From: Chlorops oryzae
Taxonomy: Eukaryota; Arthropoda; Insecta; Diptera; Chloropidae
NCBI GenBank assembly: GCA_020466095.1
Contig: CM035808.1
Location: 15,844,785 to 15,908,784, forward strand
Length of the DNA: 64,000 nt
Reading direction: 5' to 3'
Both the position numbers and the translations under genes were made by a program. The notes below the pieces were generated by a model. It did not search any database. It worked only from the letters and a program-made list of their open reading frames with translations, and was not told the origin of the DNA. Positions within the stretch are counted from its first letter, which is position 1. Every line of letters starts with the position of its first letter. Positions 34,601 to 49,600 of this stretch are shown here, piece after piece.

Positions 34601-37600
34601 GATAATTGGCTTACATTGGAGATACCACAACGAACTGCTAAACTAAATGGCATGGCGGTATGACAGACGGACGACAAGGGCGCTTGGAATGCATATGGAT
34701 TCTCTTAATGCGTTTTCATTAGTCGCCGTCGTCTTTGAAGCGCGAAACACTCAAGAGCTTTGATGAAGTGCTGGTTTGGCGTGGTGTGGCGTGGTGTGCT
34801 CCGCTGTGCTCTGCTGTTCTGTGCTGGGCCATGGATGTGGATGCAGGGAAGCTGGCTATGACATGCAAAAGGACAATGCTTCGTGAAAATATGCACGAGC
34901 ACAAACCAACGCAATGTGATATACAATAGATAGAATGTTGACTGGAATGCTGTTCGCTTGACCGTTCTGCCTTCTCGCCGTGATCTTGCAAATTCTCAGC
35001 ACACAATTCTTTTAGCAACATCTTAGCCTGTCTGTTTGTTTTGTCTGTCTACCTTCCTATTTGCCTGCTTAGCTCATTGTCGATGAAAAAATGCGATTAA
35101 AAGGACTTCAGATTAGGCCAAGATTGTGCCTTCCAATATACATACATATCTGAAGTAGATGTTCCTTGAGGAAATAAGCATTTAATATGAGAGCTTTCAA
35201 AAGGATACATAAATTTAGGGGGGCGATATGTGTATAGTACTCTCAATAAATTTTGATTCTACATAAATCGAATTACTGAACATGCCACTAACTAGCTTAA
35301 TTCGAGAATTCCTCTCCCATATTTACTTTTTTACTGTTATGACCGTAACATTCATTAACACCCTGAGCTGGAGAATACTATCCTCCAGTAATCCGTGTGG
35401 CCTTTAGTCTTGCTAATTAAAACTGTAACGCAATGAAGACAAAACCAAAAGAGAAGAAGACGAAGACGAAGAAGAAAAACCACGACAGGAAGAAAAGAAA
35501 CAATGAAAATTGGTGCTAAAATGTAAAACCCATATTGCGCAGACTCAACTGCGATCGCGTACGCCAGCGTGCGATTGAGGAAAATAAAAATGAAAAAAAA
35601 AAATTATAGAAAAAAAATAAGAGAAAACTGCACACCCATTTCCGGTTGAAATGAAGAACAGACTTCGAATGGATTTCGCATCTTTCCAGCCCAAGTAATT
35701 TTAACACTTTCCCATATTCGACAGACTACAATGCGCCTGCGCGCGTACATTGCTCGAGCAATGATTATGCGGGCCGCTTAGGGATTATGCCGCGAAATGC
35801 GCTCAAAACCTCAAATTAATTATTATATCAAATTCAAAAGTACTCTCTAATGACGAATAACATTATGTGAGTGCTGAACGGGAAGTGTTGGAAAAGACTA
35901 AAGAAAATTTTTAAAAGAAAAGGAAAAGGTTCTTTTTGAGTGTGGGATTTTTCTCGCTTACCTTTGGCTGCTAATGATATGAATGCCTGCGCGTGTTGTC
36001 TCACTTTATCAATGCTCAGATCCGGGCATTTTGTACTTCTGATTGGCAGGCGTATTAGTAATAGTTCTAGAAAGTCTAATGGTGTCACAGACGAAAGGTC
36101 CCAACCTAAGCGACTGAGGACATAGAGTTCCCATTTCTGAAAAAGAATAAAATAAGGCGTTATAAAATATTTTCTGATTTATAAAAAAAAAAAAGGATAT
36201 AAGATTTTAGATTTTCAAATTCATTGAATTTCCTTATAACGGGCCTCCTATGAGAGATCTCCGCATGTGAGGAACCAATGAGAAAACCAAAGAGTTTTTT
36301 CGATTTGTCTCAGCGATTTGTGGGCTGTCAGATAAATCCGATTTAGTGTATTGAAATTGTGATCAAAACTTCGATTGAGTTTGTAAAGTTAGAAAGTAGT
36401 TACTAGACGAAGAACCTAAGTGAGGACATAGAGTTCCATTTCTGAAAAAGAATAAATAAGGCGTTATAAATAGCTTTTCTGATTTATAACAAGGATATTG
36501 ATTTTCAGATCTTTAAATTCTTGATTTCGCTTATCTTCTATAGATCTCAGCATGTGAGGACCAATAAACGAAGAGTTTTTCATCTTCTCTCAGCGATTTA
36601 TGGGCTTCAAAAATCCGATTTATAGAACATTGTGATCAAAATTCTCGATCATTTCTCCTCTAATGAGAGACTTTTCTGTAGCGTTCTGAACAGGATTCTT
36701 TCGGTTCTCCTTATGCATCAATAAATTTTCCGTCTATTTTAATATTTGCTCATAAATCACTATTTTCTCCTACCCTCAAACTTCTTCATGCGTCTCTAAC
36801 AGCTTCGTACTCTCAATCTCTATCTTAATTTATCTCTACATCTTCTACTTTCATCCTTTCTATCTTTCTCTCTCTCTATCTCTTTCTTCGTCTCTCTTTC
36901 TCACATTCTATCTGTCTCCGTTACTCTTGGCAGTCTCCCTATCACTTCCCTTCTCGCCTTATCGCCTTCCACTTCATTCCTTTAACACGTCACCTCCCCA
37001 CTTCTAGACCCTTCCTCAACACTTTTTGCTCTCTATCCCCCACTCCATTCACCCCGACTCACCCCTTCCATTTTCCTTTCACCTTTTCTCTCTTACGCAA
37101 TTTCATTCGCCTCATCTCTCCCTCTCTCTCTCCTATCTCTCTCTCCTCTCTCACTTCTCCTCTACTCACTTTCATCTCTCTCATTCTCTATCTCTCCTCT
37201 TTCTCATCTCTCTTCTCTCACTCTCTCTCTCTCTCACTCTCTCTCTTCACTCTCTTTCTCTCATCTCTCTCATTTTCTACTCTCTCTCATCTCTCATTCT
37301 CTCATCTCTCATTCTCTCTTCCTCTCCTCTCTCACTCTCTCTATTCTCTCTTATTCTCTCTTTCATCTCTTCTCTCTCTCCTTTCATACTCGACTCTTAT
37401 CTTTCCTCTATTATCTTTATTCTATCTTATCACTCATTCACTATTAACTCAGTCTACCTTCCATCTTTTCGTCACTCTTATCCTCTCTTTCTACTCTATC
37501 TCTTCATACTATAGCCATCTCTTTTTGCTCTACTGCGAAATCGTCCAAAAAAATACTGTCATCTATACGTCAAAAAATTCATTAACAGTTAACATTCCAT

Positions 37601-40600
37601 CTTGTTCGCCCTATTAACTCCTGAATCTCAATAATGTAGAAGAAAAGAAAAATACTTATTTGTTGCTTTGACGTTATTTTTTTACGGTCATATAAAATTA
37701 CAACAGAACGTTAACCGAGAGACCTAGACTTTCGTGACGGTCTTATCAGAAAACTTACTGCGTGAAGTTATGTGGCAACGTGAGTATGCAAAATTATGAA
37801 ATTCGAAAGAAAGAAAAAATGGACTGCGTTATCGACACAAAAATGCATATCAGAAATTAAGTAGCCATAAAACATGGAATTCGAAGGGAAATGAGAAGAA
37901 AAGAAAAAAAAAACATATATGGACCCCGTTAAACTTAAAGTCGTTGGAAGAGAATTCGCAAAGGCAAAGCGCGGAAAATCCTAGTCATGTGTGGGTGGGT
38001 AACTGTATTCATTTTGATAAGAAACTTGCATAAATGCCGAAAGTAAGGCTGTGTGTAAGCAAGTTAGTAATGCCCTCGTTATTCTCCCCTCGCAATTCAG
38101 TCGAGACTCATTATAATATTTTCATAAATTATTATTGTTGACAACACAATTTGGCGCCTAAACTACAAGTGCAATTGGTTTTTCCCCCGTCTGACACAGT
38201 TTTCAAAGTAATTTATACTGGCTTGCGTTTCTCGAAGTGATAAAAAAAACAAAAATAATTATGGAAAAACCAAAAAAAAAAAAAAAAAAAAAAGGCAAAA
38301 ATATAAACAAAACTTTTAACTGACGACATAAGGTTTGCACTCGAAATTGCCCTCGCAGTGAGCACATCTAAGACGAATTGCTCAGCCTACGCAATTTCCT
38401 ATAAACATAAAAATATATATATATTCCTATAGAAGTATGTATGTATGTATGTATACGTGCATATGTTATTTTTATTGTTGTTAGTAGTAGTTGTTGTTGT
38501 AGTAGTTGTAGTGAGGTAAAATGCATCCGCCAAAAGGACCAGACAAACTTCTGAACTTAATGATGTGCAACGTTGCTGGGACGGAGGCTCGAGTTTGGCG
38601 CCTTTTTAAGCATAACTGAAACGCAAACTTAACCCATTCGAAATAAAAGAGCATGAAGCGTCTCTACACATTCCATTGTTCTCATTGCACTTTAACCCTT
38701 AATAGAATGGGTTTTTTATTTATTTGATCCAACTTAAGACTTCTTTTGCCATCGATCGCGAAATGTATAGCCACATTCATTCAGCTCTGCGATATTTACT
38801 TCTTATGTTTATTGCTTGTTGTGGTTGGCTCCCAGTGGTATCGATTGGATATTAGGGGTTAAAGCCTTCTTATTCTTTCGTTTGCTTTCCTTGTGTAATT
38901 TGAGATTGGTTTCCTTTGAAATTCATGGCTTTTCGTAACTACGCAATGCGATCTGATAACTCCATCAGCTTCTTTGTACTCCGCTGGTCCGATGATGATG
39001 GCCTACATGGATCGTTGGCACACACACACACACACACCGTTCATACGGAACACCTACAATATTTAGCCTTTTCGAGACCAGCGGGCAAGTGTTATAGCGT
39101 CAGTGTAAAAGGAACGGCCGCGACGCGTCCGTCTATGGATTTGAAGCGTGACTTCTTGTGCTGACTTGTGATTTAGTAGTTACATTTCCACTGATGTCTG
39201 GCGATATGGTGCAGTTGTTGTTGTTGCGGCTGCTATTTTTGTTATTGTTATTGTTATTGTTGTGGTGGTGGGTGGCGGTGGCTCGGTTCGGTTTTGTTAG
39301 TTAACGAGATTTCGCTCGATGCTCGTGCGCTGGTTCATTCATAAAACCGAAGAGCACTACTTGATGCTGTGTGTCTCTCTTCATTTCAGCTGCATTCAAG
39401 ATCGATCGATCGATCGATCGAGAGCGTCCGCCCTGTTCCTCCGTCCTTAGACCGATCCTTCCCGCATGCGATTTTACTGCTGTCAATGCGCGATTCGTTG
39501 CCCGGAGTAGCGTATTTAAATCCGCGTTGGTGGCGTTGATCGTGATGATGACCATGAATGCTCAATGCTGGATGCTGGTGTTCCCATAATGATTATTATT
39601 CCGATCTAAATACGCGCCAAATCGATTGTTCGTTCGGTTTAAGTGCTTCTTTATTGTGTGGCGACTTTGTATGCGCATGCGCCACCTAAAAGCATAATAA
39701 TATCGAATATGCGCTTGTTTTGTATACAATTTCATTTTTACAACAATAAAAGTCTCGGTTCCTTTCAATCGTATATCCTTTATTTCTGTTTCTTTTTCGT
39801 TTATTGTTTTTTTTTTTTTTTTTTTTGTTATTCTTGCAGCTGCATTTTAAATATTTGGTTTCTTGTTTTTGTTTTCGCCTTTAATATTTATCGATTTCTA
39901 TTGTAACGAAATGCATAAAATTTTGATTTACGCCCTCGCGCGATCGTGCCCTTTTCAAAATTGAATTGCACGATCGATCAGTCGTCTGGCAAGGAGTGAT
40001 CACAAGAAACAAATGCAATTAATAATTTTGTTCATTGAAAATTCGATTTTTTTAAAATTAAAATTTTGTTCTTGCATTTAAAAATCAGTACATATTGGAC
40101 ACTTCCTATACAAAGACACCGCAATTGTAGGTCAACATGGAGACAGAGCCAAGTAAAAGAATCCTGCAGTAATATGGACTGACCCAAGTGCAGCCTTCGG
40201 TCAGTCCCTCATGTTACCGGGACTAGTCCCTCATAATTCCTATTGAAATGCATTTAACTGACCTTTTTAACATGGGCCTGTCATTGGAGAAGGACCGGTC
40301 CGCAAAACGGCATTTCTTTTTGGGTCAATTGTCGTAATTTCGTCTGGTTTAAGGCTAGCCAAAAAAGGAAGTTAAAAAACCAATTTCTTAGTTGATTTCT
40401 AAGTTGATGAAAGCGTCATTTACAGACTACCCTTAAACCAACCAGTGGATTACCGACCGCCGGCTAGCCGAATTTGATGGAGCGAGCTGCCGTAATATGA
40501 CCGGTAGGATTTGTACCAGTCAAAGGCCAGTCCTTCCGGTTAAAGGCTAGTCTTTTTTTTAGGAAATTTACCGGTTCATTACTGCAGGGAAGCTAATCTC

Positions 40601-43600
40601 TTTAATGCAACCCATTCTTTATAAACATTCATCTCCAGCAGTCCCCAAAAAGTATGATCCGGGGATTCGAAACTGTCGTACTACTTTCTCAACCCAATTG
40701 TCTATCCGAAGAAGTTGAAGTATATTGGCGAAAACTGGAATGCATATTGGTGGGGACATGAGTAAGATCAAGTTCGAGAATCGGTCCATTTTCAAGGGCA
40801 CCTCCAGTACTGGGGTATGTTAGTTGGTTGCTTGGTTAGGGTGGCTGGCCCCACATGGGCCGGTTGTGATACCACGAAAAATGGAAAAACAAAGAATAGA
40901 AACCGAAAAGAAACGACACAACTAACATCCATGCCCAAGCTGGGATTTGAACCCAGAACTTCTCGTATAGTATAGTTGGCATCTCAACCAACTACGCCAC
41001 GGCGGACGACCTGCGGTATGTTAGGAAAATATTCTTAAAAAATCTTTAACAGCTGGATTTTTCGATATATTAAAATTTGAGCTTATACGGAGACTTTCGA
41101 TTAAACTTGCAAAAATTGAAAAAGCGGACGAGTCAAAAGGACCGTCTAAAAAAAGTTATTAAACAAAAGTCGGCATATGAGGGTGTTTTTTTTTTTTGGC
41201 CTAGAAAATCTCCAGAATAATGGGTATTAAGAGGGCGAGAACAAGTATTACGTAAAGCAATTTTTGAAGATTTTTGACCCTCACTTCCTCCCATTGAATG
41301 AGGTGTAGCGTTTTTCTGAACCGGCCCTCTAACGCATGGTAATGTTTTACAAGACCACTCTCTCTATCTAAACTGCGTTATGTAACACTTCGACGCCCGC
41401 CCCCCTTAATGATCGTGATCTTGGAGACTATTTTCAAAAGTACAGTGTACTCTTCTCTCTCTCTCTCTCTCTCTCTCTTAAGCGGACACCTATGGGACCG
41501 AAAAATATGTCCACTTAAGAGGAGAGAGCACTCTGTATTTTAACATACATACATACATACATACATATAGAGCTTATTTGAGTCGGGTATTCTATTGGAT
41601 TTTTCGCCTGATTATAACACCCTTACTTGCATTTTTATTTCTTCTACTATTTCCGTTCAGCTTGGGATGTCGAATTTCCGTTTGCCGAAATCCAATTTTA
41701 TATTTACATACATAAATATATGAATGAATTCATTCAACCAATATAAATATTTATGTTACTCTAACTCAAATCGCTTTAGAGATGCAGAATTCATTAAATT
41801 GATAGCTCCCATATGCAATGCATCGATATCCTTATCCACTTTTCTGCTGCAAGACTGACTCTCTCACAGCGAAATTGTCTGCCTTCGCCTTAGCCTTTGC
41901 CGTTGGCTCTGGCTCTGCGTCTTTATTTTAATGATTGAAGCTCGTGAAGAGCAAAAATTCACACACATTATCTGTCAAAAATAATCCAAAATAAAGAGAT
42001 GATGGGAACAAAAATATTCTGTGCAAGTTGTATCGCAAGCCGAGTCGCAAACGGAAATGAGCAGTCGCCATAGCTACGAGTATAAGACCATAGACTTCTC
42101 CATCGCCATCGTCGCATTGGCGGCGCTGCACGAGAAGTCCAACGATGTCTTTGGACGCTCAGTCAGTTCGGATTGCAAAACGATCGTACGTAATCTTATT
42201 TTAGGCCCTTTCTCACATGTCATGTTTCGCGCTTCCTTTTTATTTATTTTTTTTATTTTTATTAATTTTTTTATGCGTTTTTTCTACTCTTTTTGCCGCT
42301 GTTGACACCCCTTGTCCTTTAAGTGTCGTGTTTGATTATTTGTAAAAGGCCAAAGGACTACCGACAACAGCGATTAAAGGCGCTTCAATGCTTCAGGCGC
42401 ATTTCCATTTTATGAAATGACAGCCCGACCGTTATTGTTGTTGCTGTTGTTGTTTTTGTTGTTGCTTGCTCGCTGTTAATGTTGATGTTTTGTTGTTGTT
42501 TGTTTCTGTGTCTGTTGCTGGTGCAATTAAACAGCAATAAACTCGGCAATGCCGGCAAAACATTTGCATTCCATATGATTTCAAGTCGAACTTTGGAATC
42601 AACAAAATCCGACCCATAATAAAATGTTGCGCCTGCGCGCTGTAATAAGCCTCCTCGATGTGCTGCAGTGTATGTGCGTGAGTGCGTATGTGCGCTATAT
42701 GTATGTATGTATGTCTGTTGTGTGAAATGCGTGTCTGAAATGCTTGGGATGCAAGTTTGTAGCAATTATTGCAGATTTCTTGGCTCATATTTTTTTTTAT
42801 CTCTGCTCGCTGCGTCCCTTTCTCGCGCCTGTCTTTTTTTTTTTAATTCATGAACGAAATAGAAATGACAACAAATTTTATGAATGAGTTGTTGCCCGAT
42901 TACGACGACGACGATGATGACTGCCGCGATGAGCTCAGAGCTCTGAGCTCAGAGTTGCGCCGTCTCGGTTTTGGTTCATTTCTTTTGACAGTGAAAACGA
43001 GGCCTATCGCTGCTGTTGCTGTTGCTGCTGCTGGTGGATATGGAGCTGCTGACTCCTTTGCCCATCAGAGCGACCGATGCACAATGCATGGCGCATTCTT
43101 CGTCGCTTTATTTCTCAGCGTAGATCGTAATGATTCTTCCTTCGCTCGAGGTTCTTTCATATTCAGAGAATTTGTGGTTTTCGCGCAGCTTTGTAGGCAC
43201 CCGCAATCCGCTGGCTCCACCCTTACGAAAGTCGTTAATATTGCAGATATTTTTTTATGACGTATCTTAGTGAAGTAAAGAAGAAGAGAGGCAAAAAAAA
43301 AGTGTCGTTGTTTGTCCTCCAAGTTATCCAAATCAAATTAACATGTGTTCGCAGTACACTGAAAAAAAAAAAACAGCCGTGTTGTTGTCTTCACCTCATA
43401 AAGTAAAATGGAATGATGTCCTTTTAAATGGAAGAGAAACCAATTTGATCAAACTTTCAACTTTTAACCATTTTGTGGGTCATAATTTTTCTCAGTGCAC
43501 CTCACAAGCATGTCTCGAATCACCCAATATTCTTCGGTTTAAATTCAGAATAATACCTATATAAAAAATGTGTATATTCATACAATGTGCCCATGTGTGT

Positions 43601-46600
43601 ATGCTTATACATACATACAATTTACAAATTCTCATGAAAGGAATATTGCACGACGCATTGAGCATACGCAACAACATAATTTCATTTCTTTCGTCCCCCT
43701 CGCCGCGCCAGTTCCACGATTTGCCACGAACATCAATGGCAACGCCACTAGAGGGCCACGGTCACCACTCAGCAAGTCAGCAGTCGGCAGTCATCAGCCA
43801 TCAGCCATCAGGCATCAGCATTGTTGCTGGCTTTCTGGTTGCTGGCGTTTGTCAACGATTTGTTTATTTTATTTGCATGCATTCAACAGGATGTTGAGCT
43901 GAGAAAAAGCACACATAGTGTGTGTCTTCTTCCCTAGTGTGTAAGTGAATCAAAGAATTTATGTTAAACGTCGCCAGCGATTTGAACCGAAAGTCGGTTT
44001 CTTGGTCTCGGAGACAGTGAAACTTGCAGACAAGCAAATTTTTAACTCCAATTCATGGTATGACAAAGTCAAGACGCGTATCAGACGCACCGACTGACTG
44101 ACTGACTGACTGAATGGCTCACTGACTGACTAACTCTCATTGAGTGAATGTCCGATCGTTGAGGCAGACTCACTGACTTTCGGCATGCCTGACAGACGAC
44201 TCAACTCACTGTCATGCCATGCAGAATGATTGCCTCGCTGAGAACTTTATTCATTGCTGCTCATAACGAAGGCACTTCTGCACTTTCAGTCATTGCCCGT
44301 CATTTACGATGTCGTTTAATGGTTAAAGATTCTTTACGATTGCTGAAATTTTGATTAGAAAAATTTCCAGAAAATTCTAAGGTCAATAATCACCAGAATA
44401 TTGGGAAGTTTAAGGGAGCTCATGATGAGAGAAATTCCGGTTTAAATATCGAAGTGATGTAAGGCTTAAAAGCGGTTCAAAATGGGTTAAAATATAATTA
44501 TTTTTATTTTTTGCCTGATCATACATTTGAAGCGCCTACTTTTTCAACGATAACAGTTGAACAAACAATCGTAAAATATATCATGAATGACGAGAAATAT
44601 TGCCGATTGTTTGCCAACACGGACTTAAGCCCAAATTCCAATATTGCGAGAGCCCGATGCGAGAGTGCGCGACGTCATGAAAATGTTTTGCGTGACGCAT
44701 TTCAATCTCCAATGAGATTTTTGCGTCACGCAGATGATAGCATAATTTCGCTTCTAGTAATGCAATATTTGAACCAAGTACCAATCTAACGAGTACCGAG
44801 TACTCATAAAATTTATACGTTATCACTTGAGCTAAAATTTTAATTAAAAATGTTCAAAATTTTTCAAAAAATTTTCAAAATGAACCAAAACACACGAAAT
44901 ATTTCAAAAGCTCTTTTTCACGGAACAGTGAACAGCATTTGTTTTATTAATTTAAACGAATACCCAATAGCGAGTACTCAAAAAATAGCTACATCATTAA
45001 CCTGTCCAATTGCCTCGCAACGAGAAATATTCAATTTTTCAAACTTTTCTCGCTACGAGGTCTCGCAGTGCGATACATTGGAGCTTGAACCATATGATTG
45101 AATGTATTGAAATTTGTGTGCGTCTCGTCTGGCGCTCTCGCATCGTGCTCTCGCAATATTGGATTTTCGGCTTTAAGGTACGTAAATAAAATTTAGAATG
45201 AAAAAAAAAAAAAATTATAGACGTTCCCATTATAGTCTCTGGGAGGAATAGTTAAATTTAACCAGTATAATTTATAATATCTAGGTTGAAGTATTTGGAT
45301 AATTTAGTAAGTTAAGTAACCATCTGCAATTTTATTTCTGCACTTCATTGTTTTTATAGTCCTCTAGAAACGTTTAAAAAAAAATTAAGTAAATTTTATT
45401 TTTTAAATACTTAGGCCCATTTGCTGCAGTTCCGGTTAAAGTTTTTCGATACGATATCCTCTTAAAATGTCAAAATTTTCATACAAATTTTTTGTTTTTC
45501 GGAACGAACAAATTTAACCAGAACAGTAGCAAATGGGCCTTAGTCTCAAAATTCCGGCGGTCTTGTAAAAAGCTGAGCAAACTAATCGATGATTAATGTG
45601 CAAGGTAAAATAGCATTTGGTATTGATAATTCATTACCAAAATTTCAAAAAAAAAAAATTCAAAATAAATATGTACCTAATGAAAATACAATTTTTGAAC
45701 ATACATATTTGATCTTTACAAAACACAAGGAACATTGAAACTGTATAGTACTTGCAGGGGCGGATTACGACAATTTGTTGCCCTAGGTAGTTCCGATTTT
45801 GTCGCATCAGACCGCAGCCTAATTTTCGCCTTTTTATGTTATTATTGATGCATTGATCGTCAGCATATTTGTCGCCGCTGAAAATTTGCCGCCCTATGCA
45901 GTTGCCTATGTTTGCCAGGTATAAGGTAAATCCGCCACTGGATACCTGTTTTGTTGTCACAGCCGCTCAGATTCTGAACACAAATTTATTCGATGTGATT
46001 TAAGCAGATATGACAGTCATGAATTCAATGAAGCTCACATAGCCAAATAAGTTTGATTCTTGTGACGCCAAAATCTTTTTGTTCGTCCTCTATTTACGAC
46101 TCTATTAATACGTTTATACGACTGGCTTAGTTACAAATAAAAATATCGCAAATATCAAATTTTCCCCTATAAACGATGACTTAATAATTCAATTGCAATT
46201 AAAGCGGGAATTCCAATAGCGCAGGAGGTGCAGCAAAATTGCAATTTCCAATAATGAAATTGGATCTGAAATTGAATCAGTTAATTTTAAGGTACTCTTC
46301 TATTCTTCTTGTTTGTCTATGAGCGGAATGTAACTTTTCCTTTTACAATTAACAATTAAATTATAGAAATCATAAATATAGAAACCGATGCTTAAAAGAA
46401 AACAAAAATTAATGCATATTAGTTGATTAAGCGAGAAAAGTATGCCCCCGTAGTACCAAATACCTTTAAAAAGTACTCAATAGTTTCTACAAAACTGTTA
46501 TAAAGCACTGTCCCAGAAATAACTGTCCTTTTGTTTTTCTTTTAATTTTTTTCAAAAAAACAAATGCTTTTTTTAAAAATTTTTCAGTTTATTATTAAGT

Positions 46601-49600
46601 GAAATTACAAATAAATAAAAATTTTAATTACACTGAAAAAATACACTTTAAAAAAAATATACACTTTTTTATTAAGGGGGTCTTCTACACTTTGGCCTCT
46701 TTTTGATAACTGTTTTTTGACAATAGATTGTAGGGGAACCATAATGCACAAGGTTGGTTTTTTTAAATTGAATTTCCAATAATAACTTGGAACATTAATT
46801 TTCTGAAATTTTACTGTCTCTAGTTTGACCGTGATTTGACCTTGAATGTCCCTTACAAATTATCGAATAACGTTGTCCTTTACGCCATAAAGTCGTCTGA
46901 AAAAAATAAAAAAAATAGTATTTGATTTGCTTAATGTATAACAAAAGTTTTTGAAAAATTCCAAATTTCACGAAAAGGAAACAACAAAATATCACGTATT
47001 TCAAGGTCAAAATAGCTGTAAAAATCGTTTCTAAAGAAAAATTTAAAATCCTTAACTTTTCAACTGTTATGCTCAGCTGTCAAGTCGCTCACGCGCAGGA
47101 ATACTCAATTTTTTGAAATCTTGCGTGTGCGTGCGCGTACAGGAAGTTGATTGAACGTGGTTCCATATGTTTCCATGTGTTGAACGTTTACAGGAATTCA
47201 CGTTACGCAGCTCCAGCGATATTGGAATTTAGGCTTACTAAATTGCGAAAACGAGGTGTGATTATTAAACTTATTGCACTAAAACGATAGGTGCTACCAC
47301 CATTTTTTGAACAAATTTACAAATTTTGGCGATCCTGCCACTACACTTTTTAATATTGAAATCAATTCTGAAAGCATATGTTTTCTATTTTCGCTACCAT
47401 GTAATTCTATGTTTTCAATCAAGCTGAAACATTAAATTTACTTTTAATTGTAAGCAGCTGACTTATAAACGTAGTATAATATATGATGAGTTTCTTTACA
47501 TGGCTCTTCACATGAAATCTATTTAATATAAATATGCTAGCTTCACTGTTGGAGTGCATTGAAAGCTAATTCAATCGAGCACTCCCAAAGCAGAGATCTA
47601 TTTTAAGCACTGCTCTATAATATTTTATATTTTCTAAAACTCGGTCGGGACTTCTCCATTTTTCAATTGTTATCTTCAAATAAATTAAAATTTTTTATAT
47701 TTATTCTCGATTTATGGAGACAATCTCAATTTCGAAAAACAAAAACATGTCCCCACGTAAGAGTTTTCACTGTTCACAGTTAAAAGCCATATTTATGCCA
47801 CAAAACGAAACAATTTCTAAATCTTTTTCATCTATTCCGAATGACCTAGTGAAGTCATTCAGTCACCCAGTCAGCCAGCCAGTCAGCCCGTCATTTTTTG
47901 AGCGCTAACATTAGATAATCTTCAACACGGCATTCCCACATTAATTCCGTAGCACGTTCTTTGATAAAATTCATTCAAACAATGGCTTTCATCGAATTTT
48001 ATGAACGACAAATAAAATAAAATAAAATACAATAAATAAAAAAATAAATAAAGAAGGAAAAATCTCGCTCAGTTCTCAGTAAAAGATAAGAGGACGAAAA
48101 TCACAATAAAATGGAAAGGAAATTAATAGCTTCACCTTTAAGGATTCAATGCACTCCACCGAAAGCGGCAACAATAGACATTCGTAGAAACCTGAAAGCA
48201 GATTAATGTCTAGCCAAATAGAGGCGCAAACTCTGTGCAATGTGCAGATCATGCTGTGTGGTGCCCCCGCTTCTTCACTGGCCAAAGAAGCAGAGCAAAC
48301 ATCAGATCGAAGCAGACCAGACCAGAGCACAGAGCAGAGCAGACCGGCTTAGTCAACAATAAATAATAACGAATTCCGCTTGAAGCATTGCATTCACACT
48401 AAGATTCCTAGCATTTTTTCGCTGCTCCTTCCAAGGCAGACGATACACTCATCGTACATACATATGTGTGCATGGACGTTTGTGTGCATTTGTTGGCTCA
48501 ACCTGGGAACGAATTCTTGAATGAACGCATTTTACATCAACAGGTCCTTCAGGCTTGTTGCAAGTAAATCAATGGCGCAAAAGAAAATAAATAAAATGAC
48601 AAACGAAACAAAACAAAGCAAGACAAGAAGAAGAAAAAAACAAAACAACCTAAAAGAGTTCCTTAAAAGTACCCGGCTTTAGGCGGAGTAAATGTTCGCT
48701 TCAGCCTCTTGAATCGAGGACATTATTTTAACAGTTCCGCTACAATCGTTCTCTTCCACCTTCACAATTAAAATACATTCAGTTTTTTGCTGGGCCTTTT
48801 TCAAAAACGAACGCCGACAATTTATACAACGCTCAGGCACGACAAACGACGAACGACAAACGATGTGCGGGGAAGCAAGCAAACACACATGCATACAATT
48901 CGTACCCAGCCGGAAATGTCCCGGTGAAACAATCAATGATTTCAGAGTGACATAGAGCGACACCTCCAACTTTCTAATGAAATTAACACACAAGCGGCAT
49001 TGGCAGTCATAAGAGCATATGTCACGAGTTGGTCATCGAAAGTGGAGTAGATCTATTCCGTCGTATCGATACCTCTATCGATGACAATGCCATTGAAGTT
49101 GCGATGAATAACATTTCCTCTCGATGGCAATGCCATTGCAATTGTGAAGAATTTTCAAATTTTCCCCTTGATATCCTTGGTGAAAAAATTAGTGAATTGG
49201 TCATTTATGAGAAAATTTCCGGCTGGGTACTTATTCAGCATCCACAAATATGCACGACCGACCGGCAAAACATTTTAAGATCGCGTCATTTCTCCCGTAC
49301 CTTCAGCCTTCATACATATATAAAAGAAAAAGCAAAATATAAAAACATAAAAAAATAAAATAAAAAAATCAAAGCTTTTTCTGAAATAGGTAAAAAAAAA
49401 AAATCATTTAATTCAAGAGCTTTAAAAAATTACATACCAAGATGCCAATTCAAGGCAAAAGTGACAAAAAAACTAAACAAAAAGCAAGCAAACGAATTTG
49501 GACAAGAATTTCATCCGGCCTTGTTGACAAGTTTTTCACGCTACAATATTTTTACATCCGAAATATATATGAGACCTGCCACCATGCCAGTCCTTGGTGA

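Noticed and set aside
40940..41014. tRNA gene on the minus strand
   Set aside because: A and B boxes are present, but the acceptor and anticodon stems do not pair and the unit has a SINE body and target duplication.
42850..43260. 136-codon plus-strand frame with an Asp run
   Set aside because: Built from GAC and GCT repeats, no homology, no gene context.
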